From NCBI RefSeq assembly GCF_015670745.1, contig NZ_JADPCH010000005.1, positions 54,671 to 100,832 on the forward strand: a stretch of 46,162 nt of DNA, read 5' to 3'. Made by a program: the position numbers and the translations under genes. This DNA is from Collinsella aerofaciens. Lineage in GTDB: Bacteria > Actinomycetota > Coriobacteriia > Coriobacteriales > Coriobacteriaceae. The first letter of the stretch is position 1; each line of letters begins with the position of its first letter. The notes beneath the pieces were generated by a model that saw nothing but the letters and a program-made list of their open reading frames with translations, was not told where the DNA came from and searched no databases. Positions 40,700 to 46,162 of this stretch are shown piece by piece.

Positions 40700-42340
40700 A
40701 TGATCGAAATCACCCAAGTCAACGCGTCGCTCGATGAAGCCGGCGATGAAAATGCCTGCCTCATTGTTGGCAAGCGAGTCGCCAAGCGCGTCCTACGTTG
40801 CAAGGACTCCGAGATCAAGTCCATCGAGCTCCACCGCAAGTCAATCGACGCTCGCAAAAAACGAGACGTCCATTTTATCCTGAGCTTTCGTGTTGAGCTG
40901 ACTAGTCCCCACCTCGAGCGAGAAGCGGTCGACAGCGTCGCCGAGCGTGACCGCTCGCGCGTACGCGCGATAGAGGACGATGGGCCCTCATTCCCCTCCC
41001 CCGTCTCCGACGCACCTCAAGAATGCCCTGTCGTTGTCGGCGCCGGATGCGCTGGCCTTTTCGCTGCACTCACCCTTGCCGAAGCGGGTCTTAAGCCCTT
41101 GCTCATCGAGCGCGGCGACCCAGCATTTCGCCGCTCGCATGCGATCGATCTCTTTCTAAAGGAGCGCATTCTCGACCCCGAGAGCAATATCCAGTTTGGC
41201 CTGGGCGGCGCGGGGACCTTCTCGGACGGCAAGCTCAATACGGGAACCAAAAATCCCGCCCATCGCCTTATCCTCGAAACCTTCGTCGAGGCGGGCGCGC
41301 CCCGCGATATTCTGTGGGATGCCAAGCCGCACATTGGCTCCGACATCCTTCCCACGGTTGTCACCGCTATATCCCAGCGCATCGAGCAGCTCGGAGGTGT
41401 CGTCCGTTATCGAACAAAGCTCGTCGACATTCACATCGACGCGTCTGGCGCCATTACCGGTATTGATGTCCAATCGTCCCAAGACGCCGCTTGCGAGCCA
41501 ATCGAGACAAAGCACCTCATCCTCGCCTGCGGGCATTCTGCTCGCGATATTTTTGAGCTCCTTAAGGACCACAACGTGGCCCTCGCACAAAAGACCTTTG
41601 CCATGGGCGTTCGCATCGAGCATCCGCAGCGCGACATCGACCGAGCCCAATATGGAGCCTTGGCGGGACATCCTGCCCTCGGAGCAGCCCCCTACAAGCT
41701 CGTCGCCCATCTTCCCAACGGCCGCAGCGTGTTCTCGTTTTGCATGTGCCCCGGCGGACAGGTTGTCGCCGCCTCTTCCGAGCAGGGCCACCTGTGCGTC
41801 AACGGCGCTAGCCTCAATGCCCGCGACGGACGCAACGCAAATGCCGCCTTGCTCGTTAACGTCACGCCTGAGGACCTTCCCAACGATGACCCGCTCGCCG
41901 GCATCGAGCTCCAGCGTGCCTGCGAGGCGGCCGCCTATCGCCTGGGCGGTTCCAACTGGAACGCACCGGCACAACTCGTCGGAGATTTCCTCGCAGGACG
42001 CGCCAGCAAGGCGCCCGGAAAGGTAAAGCCCACCTATCCGCTCGGTGTGACCTGGACGGCAATTGACGAAGCCCTGCCGCAGCATATCGTCGAGTCGCTC
42101 CGCCTGGGACTTCCCCTACTCGGAAAAAAGCTACGAGGCTACGACCGTCCCGATGCCGTTCTTACCGGCGTGGAGACTCGTTCGAGCTCACCTGTCACTG
42201 TCACCCGGGACCGAACGTGCCATGCCGTGTCGACCCCGGGCCTCTACCCTTGTGGTGAGGGAGCTGGATATGCTGGCGGCATCATGAGCGCGGCCACCGA
42301 CGGCATCCGTTGTGCCGAAGCCCTGATCGCGGACCTCTAA
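40700..42340 (+). CDS. FAD-dependent dehydrogenase (COG2509 family)
   Basis: A 546-residue flavoprotein. An N-terminal alpha/beta domain of about 90 residues (GKRVAKRVLRCKDSEI) precedes the Rossmann GAGCAGLFAAL near 115-125, GLGGAGTFSDGKLNTG, and the C-terminal GAGYAGGIMSAATDG. This matches the large uncharacterised FAD-dependent dehydrogenase group found widely in bacteria; no substrate is known to me. The start is the ATG at 40700 with AAGGAG six bases upstream; the frame extends to 40577 without a site. It runs convergently with uvrB. Confidence 0.88.
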   Translation: MIEITQVNASLDEAGDENACLIVGKRVAKRVLRCKDSEIKSIELHRKSIDARKKRDVHFILSFRVELTSPHLEREAVDSVAERDRSRVRAIEDDGPSFPSPVSDAPQECPVVVGAGCAGLFAALTLAEAGLKPLLIERGDPAFRRSHAIDLFLKERILDPESNIQFGLGGAGTFSDGKLNTGTKNPAHRLILETFVEAGAPRDILWDAKPHIGSDILPTVVTAISQRIEQLGGVVRYRTKLVDIHIDASGAITGIDVQSSQDAACEPIETKHLILACGHSARDIFELLKDHNVALAQKTFAMGVRIEHPQRDIDRAQYGALAGHPALGAAPYKLVAHLPNGRSVFSFCMCPGGQVVAASSEQGHLCVNGASLNARDGRNANAALLVNVTPEDLPNDDPLAGIELQRACEAAAYRLGGSNWNAPAQLVGDFLAGRASKAPGKVKPTYPLGVTWTAIDEALPQHIVESLRLGLPLLGKKLRGYDRPDAVLTGVETRSSSPVTVTRDRTCHAVSTPGLYPCGEGAGYAGGIMSAATDGIRCAEALIADL

Positions 42341-42368
42341 CGCACGAATTCCAGCGCGCAAAAGACAC

Positions 42369-42402
42369 AGGCCCCGAGCTCCACAGGGAACTCGGGGCCT
42401 GT
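42369..42402. terminator. Bidirectional hairpin between the FAD dehydrogenase and uvrB
   Basis: CAGGCCCCGAG (42369-42379) pairs exactly with CTCGGGGCCTG (42392-42402). It sits between convergent genes, 28 bases after one stop and 3 bases after the other. T-tracts are weak on both sides (TGTCTTTTG on minus). Confidence 0.7.
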
Positions 42403-42405
42403 TCG

Positions 42406-44646
42406 CTATTTCTTAAACCGTGCACCCTGGCGTTTTCTGCCCGATGCGAAGGTGGAACCCTTGCGGGCCTGCGAACGTAAGCGCTCGATCGTCTCGTCCT
42501 CAGACGCGCCCTCGAGCATCGCCCGAATCTGAACGACGGCATCGCGCAGGCGCGCCGCCTCCTCAAAGTCCATGGCGGCAGAAGCGTTGCGCATATCCTC
42601 TTCCATGGTTTCGACGATCCGCACAAGCTCGTCATGCGGCAGTTCTTCCAACTGCTCCGCAAATGTCTGCTCGGGCGCCACCGTTTCCGGCACGCCGCCC
42701 TCGCCCGACTCATCGGGCGTATAGAATGCGCCATGACCAAGAGAATCGCCCTTCGAGCGCCCCTTGGAACCCACGGTTTTTTCGGCCTCGGCAATAAAAC
42801 TTGAGATGTCGTTGATGGCCTTGCGCACTGTCTTGGGCACAATGCCATGCTCTTCGTTATATGCCATCTGAATCTCGCGACGGCGCTGCGTCTCCTCGAT
42901 GGCCTCTTTCATCGAATCGGTCACAACGTCCGCATACATGATGACTTCGCCATCGGCGTTACGGGCCGCGCGGCCAATCGTCTGAATCAGCGAACGGCGG
43001 TTGCGCAAGAAGCCTTCCTTATCGGCATCGAGAATTGCCACCAGTGAGACCTCGGGAAGATCCAAGCCCTCGCGAAGCAGGTTGATGCCAACGAGAACAT
43101 CGATCTTGCCCTCGCGCAGCGTTCGCAGGATCTCGACACGGTCCATTGTCGCCGTATCAGAATGCATGTAATTGACCTTAATGCCCGCATCAAGCAGATG
43201 GTCGGTCAGGTCCTCGGCCATGCGCTTGGTCAACGTGGTCACCAGCACGCGCTCCTTGCGGGCAACGCGCTCGCGAATCTCGTCCTCAAGATCGTCAATC
43301 TGACCGCGAACCGGACGCACATCGATCTTGGGATCGAGCAGACCGGTCGGACGAATAATCTGCTCAACGTCGTTCTGGCTAACCCGCAGCTCATAGTCGC
43401 CCGGTGTTGCCGAAACGTAGATGAACTGGGGTATCCTTGCCTCAAACTCATCGAAACGAAGCGGGCGGTTATCGAGCGCCGAGGGCAGGCGAAAACCGTG
43501 TTCCACCAGCGTCACCTTACGCGAGCGGTCACCTTCGTGCATGCCGCGAATCTGCGGCACCGTCACATGGCTCTCATCGATGATGCAGAGCATATCCTTG
43601 GGAAAGTAATCGATTAGGGTAAACGGCGGCTCACCCGGCTTGCGACCGTCCAGATGACGCGAGTAGTTCTCGATGCCGTTGCAAAAGCCCATCGTCTCGA
43701 GCATCTCAAGATCATAATCGGTGCGCTGCTGCAGACGCTGCGCCTCGAGCAACTTGTCGGTCGCCTTGAGCTCCGCCACGCGCTTCTCGCACTCTTCGCT
43801 GATCGATTTCAGAGCCGCCTTGACCTTCGGCTTCTCGGTCACATAGTGTGATGCCGGCCATACGGGGATGGCCTCGTACTCACGAAGCATCTCACCGGTG
43901 ACCTCATCGATCTCGGCAATCAGCTCGACCTCGTCGCCAAAGAACTCAAACCGCAACGGATGCTCAGCATAAGGCGGATACACGTCGACAACATCGCCGC
44001 GCACGCGGAACGTGCCACGCGCCAGGTCATAGTCATTGCGATCATATTGAATGTCGATAAGCGCATGGATAAAGTCATCGCGCTCGAGCGGCACCTTCTT
44101 GTCGACGTTTGGAGCCAGACCCGCATAGTCCTCAGGAGAGCCAATGCCATAGATACACGAGACCGATGCGACAACGATCACATCACGTCGAGAGAGCAGT
44201 GACGCGGTCGCCTGATGGCGCAGCATCTCGACCTCTTCGTTAATCGAGGAGTCTTTCTCGATATATGTATCGCTTTGTGGCACATACGCCTCGGGCTGAT
44301 AGTAGTCGTAGTACGAGACGAAGTAGACCACAGCGTTATTGGGAAAGAACTCTTTGAGCTCGCTCGCAAGCTGAGCGGCGAGCGTTTTATTCGGAGCCAT
44401 GACAAGGGTCGGCTTACCCAAGGCCTCAATGGTTTTGGCCATCGTAAAAGTCTTACCCGAACCAGTCACACCCAGCAAAACCTGATAGCGGTCTCCGTCC
44501 CTCACGCCCCGTACAAGCGACTCAATGGCCTTAGGCTGGGAACCAGCGGGCTCGTATGGTGACACGACCTTAAACGGCACATCAGCGCCCTCAACGCCAA
44601 AGCGCTTAAGTTCACCACCAACGCGTTCTACTTCAAATTCCGCCAT
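42406..44646 (-). CDS. uvrB: Excinuclease ABC subunit B
   Basis: A 746-residue UvrB, the helicase-like damage-verification subunit that loads UvrC. Walker [11 protein letters not shown] is near residue 59-68, the beta-hairpin region [12 protein letters not shown] near 112-123, the DEAD-box-like IIDESH, the C-terminal helicase [16 protein letters not shown], and a UVR motif ([20 protein letters not shown]) near 690. The ATG at 44646 has TAGGAG five bases upstream; an earlier frame start at 44667 lacks one. The Arg/Lys-rich tail ([17 protein letters not shown]) is somewhat longer than usual. Confidence 0.97.
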   Translation of the reverse strand: MAEFEVERVGGELKRFGVEGADVPFKVVSPYEPAGSQPKAIESLVRGVRDGDRYQVLLGVTGSGKTFTMAKTIEALGKPTLVMAPNKTLAAQLASELKEFFPNNAVVYFVSYYDYYQPEAYVPQSDTYIEKDSSINEEVEMLRHQATASLLSRRDVIVVASVSCIYGIGSPEDYAGLAPNVDKKVPLERDDFIHALIDIQYDRNDYDLARGTFRVRGDVVDVYPPYAEHPLRFEFFGDEVELIAEIDEVTGEMLREYEAIPVWPASHYVTEKPKVKAALKSISEECEKRVAELKATDKLLEAQRLQQRTDYDLEMLETMGFCNGIENYSRHLDGRKPGEPPFTLIDYFPKDMLCIIDESHVTVPQIRGMHEGDRSRKVTLVEHGFRLPSALDNRPLRFDEFEARIPQFIYVSATPGDYELRVSQNDVEQIIRPTGLLDPKIDVRPVRGQIDDLEDEIRERVARKERVLVTTLTKRMAEDLTDHLLDAGIKVNYMHSDTATMDRVEILRTLREGKIDVLVGINLLREGLDLPEVSLVAILDADKEGFLRNRRSLIQTIGRAARNADGEVIMYADVVTDSMKEAIEETQRRREIQMAYNEEHGIVPKTVRKAINDISSFIAEAEKTVGSKGRSKGDSLGHGAFYTPDESGEGGVPETVAPEQTFAEQLEELPHDELVRIVETMEEDMRNASAAMDFEEAARLRDAVVQIRAMLEGASEDETIERLRSQARKGSTFASGRKRQGARFKK

Positions 44647-44697
44647 GGATACTCCTAACTCATACATCTGCAGTATACGCAGGCGGTGGGCTTAGTC

Positions 44698-45279
44698 CTA
44701 TACGAACCGATCGGGATAGAGAGTCTTATATCGAACCCAGGCATTATTGACGCGGATCAGATAAGCCTGCGTCTCGGGAAAGGTGATTGCATTATGAAGC
44801 GACGTACTCTGCTGCGCCCATCCGTCGACATTGCCCATGCCGGCGTTATAGGCGGCAATGGCACTGTCAGTCGACCCGTTAAAATACGCTAGAAGATACG
44901 AGAGATACGCACAGCCAAACTCGATATTCGTAGCCGGATCGTTAAGGTTGTCGGCCGAATACTCGCCACCGTCGACAAGGCCTTTGGCGATCATATCCTG
45001 GGCAGTCTCGGGCATCAGCTGCATCAATCCCTGAGCACCCTGATTCGACTCGGCCTCGGAATCCCAATTCGATTCAGACTTAATGACAGCGCACACCAGA
45101 TACGGATCCAGATTATGCGAAATACCGGATTGCTTTACATACGCCTCGTAGTCAATCGGATACAGCGGCTTAAAGAAAGCGGCAGGAGCATACGAGTAAA
45201 CGAATGAGATAAGGCCGAAGGCAAAAACGGTAGCCAGCGGTATAAGGCGATACCACGTAAGGAAACGTGTCTTAGGCAT
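44698..45279 (-). CDS. Membrane-anchored lytic transglycosylase (SLT domain)
   Basis: A 193-residue protein with one N-terminal membrane segment (about 10-30) and an SLT/goose-lysozyme-like domain. The catalytic Glu lies in IKSESNWD (near residue 68), with NQGAQGLMQLMPETA and IAAYNAGMG confirming the family. It should cut glycan strands of peptidoglycan outside the membrane. It overlaps coaE by eight bases (ATGCCTAA), so the two are translationally coupled. There is about 50 bases to uvrB, with no terminator between. Confidence 0.92.
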   Translation of the reverse strand: MPKTRFLTWYRLIPLATVFAFGLISFVYSYAPAAFFKPLYPIDYEAYVKQSGISHNLDPYLVCAVIKSESNWDSEAESNQGAQGLMQLMPETAQDMIAKGLVDGGEYSADNLNDPATNIEFGCAYLSYLLAYFNGSTDSAIAAYNAGMGNVDGWAQQSTSLHNAITFPETQAYLIRVNNAWVRYKTLYPDRFV

Positions 45280-45913
45280 CGGCCTCCTCCTTATCCACTA
45301 CATCCCCGAACCCATGGCACGAAAGCCATGCGTCCAGTTGTTCAAAGAGCGAGTTATCGTCTGCCGCATTGTCAATCACAGTTGTAGCGAGATTGCACAG
45401 CGCAGACTCTTCGGGCTGGCAAGGAGAACGGGCATCGAAATCAGATGGCTCCATGCCACGTTGAATAGCGCGCTCGCGACGAACTGACAAAGGGGCGCTG
45501 ATGACCAAAATTTCATCAGCCAAGCCAAATGCATCCTCAAAACCAGTCGGAGCAGAAACCTCGACCACCGCAAAGGGATAACGGGGAGACGAAACCGTAC
45601 AACAAACCGGATCGAGAATCCTAAGCGAAAGCTGTTCAATGAGAACGGGATGCACAATGCCATTGAGCCGTGCGACCGAATCAGGAGAAGCAAAAGCTCG
45701 AGAAGCGAGGATGTTGCGGCGAATGCCGCCATCCTCATCCAAAATGTCCCAACCGAATTCATCCGCGAGAGCATTGACGATATCAGAGCCCGGCACATAC
45801 AGCGATTTTGCAAGCTCATCCAGATCGATTAGCATAGCGCCACGAGATTCGAAATAGCGGCAGGCAGTCGACTTACCCGAAGCAATATTGCCCAAGACAA
45901 ATACGGTAAACAT
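45272..45913 (-). CDS. coaE: Dephospho-CoA kinase
   Basis: A 213-residue P-loop kinase that phosphorylates dephospho-CoA in the last step of CoA synthesis. Walker A is GNIASGKST at about 8-16; DLDELAKSLY, RRNILASRAFASP and VHPVL are recognisable. It lacks the C-terminal GrpB domain of mycobacterial CoaE. The ATG at 45913 has GGAGGG upstream; a TTG directly before it is less likely. coaE next to uvrB recalls other actinobacteria. A promoter may lie near 45950-45985 (GATAAT), but I could not fix the -35. Confidence 0.92.
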   Translation of the reverse strand: MFTVFVLGNIASGKSTACRYFESRGAMLIDLDELAKSLYVPGSDIVNALADEFGWDILDEDGGIRRNILASRAFASPDSVARLNGIVHPVLIEQLSLRILDPVCCTVSSPRYPFAVVEVSAPTGFEDAFGLADEILVISAPLSVRRERAIQRGMEPSDFDARSPCQPEESALCNLATTVIDNAADDNSLFEQLDAWLSCHGFGDVVDKEEADA

Positions 45914-46039
45914 CAAGCCCTCCCTAACGCCAATGCGAGTAATTATCGCTCAAATACACTAGAAGGACTCAAAATACAGCCAAACAGTAAGAGCGCATAC
46001 GGGGGAACTAGGTCCCAAAGTACAACGTGTATATAACGC
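45914..46039. other. Spacer between coaE and the rRNA terminator
   Basis: No gene. It contains probable coaE promoter sequence (GATAAT near 45944-45949 and TAGTGT near 45958-45963, both on the minus strand). Nothing else stands out. Confidence 0.35.
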
Positions 46040-46070
46040 AAAAAAGGAGGAGGCCGCGAGGCCTCCCCCT
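46040..46070 (-). terminator. Terminator of the rRNA operon
   Basis: On the minus strand GGAGGCC-TCGC-GGCCTCC is followed by TCC and six T. A second small hairpin (GACGGC/GCCGTC, within 46081-46103) lies between it and the 5S gene. Confidence 0.85.
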
Positions 46071-46103
46071 TCTCCATCTTGGATGACGGCTCGGTGCCGT
46101 CCA

Positions 46104-46162
46104 CCGGTCAGCGGCGCCCTGGCCTCCCACGGGCTGACCCCGCAGTACTCTCGGCGCGATGG
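46104..46162 (-). rRNA. 5S ribosomal RNA, 3' part (cut by window edge)
   Basis: The minus strand reads the 5S 3' half, with CGCCGAGAGTACTGCGGGG and GTGGGAGGCCAGG leading into the closing stem GCCGCTGACC. The 5' part lies beyond the window. The 3' end is approximate by a few bases. The rRNA operon must extend beyond the right edge, transcribed towards coaE. Confidence 0.82.

Overview
The window (46,162 bases, GC-rich, almost all genes on the minus strand) looks like core chromosome of a host-associated actinobacterium of the Coriobacteriia, most likely Collinsella or a close relative. This rests on the actinobacterial neighbourhood of uvrC, rapZ, whiA and gap-pgk-tpiA-secG, on actinobacterial-style proteins such as RapZ with Arg in its P-loop, and on base composition. 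The genus is an inference. I saw no phage, IS element or CRISPR array.

Layout, left to right. 1-3.5 kb: tRNA-Gly(GCC), a STAS-plus-HATPase fusion with a PAS/GAF/PP2C phosphatase (a partner-switching pair), and tRNA-Leu(GAG). 3.5-3.98 kb: a non-coding stretch with a 125-base palindrome and several hairpins. 3.98-9.9 kb: an oppABCDF peptide-importer operon. 10.2-15.3 kb: secG, gpmI, tpiA, pgk and gap. 15.5-17.4 kb: whiA and rapZ. 17.4-27.9 kb: a sialic acid operon with an oligopeptide-type ABC transporter (binding protein, permease, fused permease-ATPase, ATPase), two acetylxylan-esterase-family proteins, an N-acetylneuraminate lyase, a ROK kinase and NanE. 28.2-33.0 kb: ybaK-murJ-uvrC. 33.1-36.0 kb: uvrA. 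36.2-42.3 kb (plus strand): an LTA-synthase-like membrane protein, an Mrp ATPase and two flavoproteins. 42.4-45.9 kb: uvrB, a lytic transglycosylase and coaE. 46.0-46.16 kb: an rRNA-operon terminator and the 3' part of a 5S rRNA.

The sialic acid operon is the most informative accessory region. It encodes uptake, probable O-deacetylation, cleavage to ManNAc plus pyruvate, phosphorylation and epimerisation to GlcNAc-6-P. It sits between uvrC and rapZ, which are neighbours in many actinobacteria, so it looks like a later insertion. Its promoter region carries several nested dyads, and several of its gene junctions carry long hairpins. One of the two esterases has lost its nucleophilic serine and is a candidate pseudoenzyme. 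Other unusual points are the single-chain STAS/kinase protein, a MurJ with a repeat-bearing acidic N-terminal extension, and a UvrC with a rearranged cysteine cluster.
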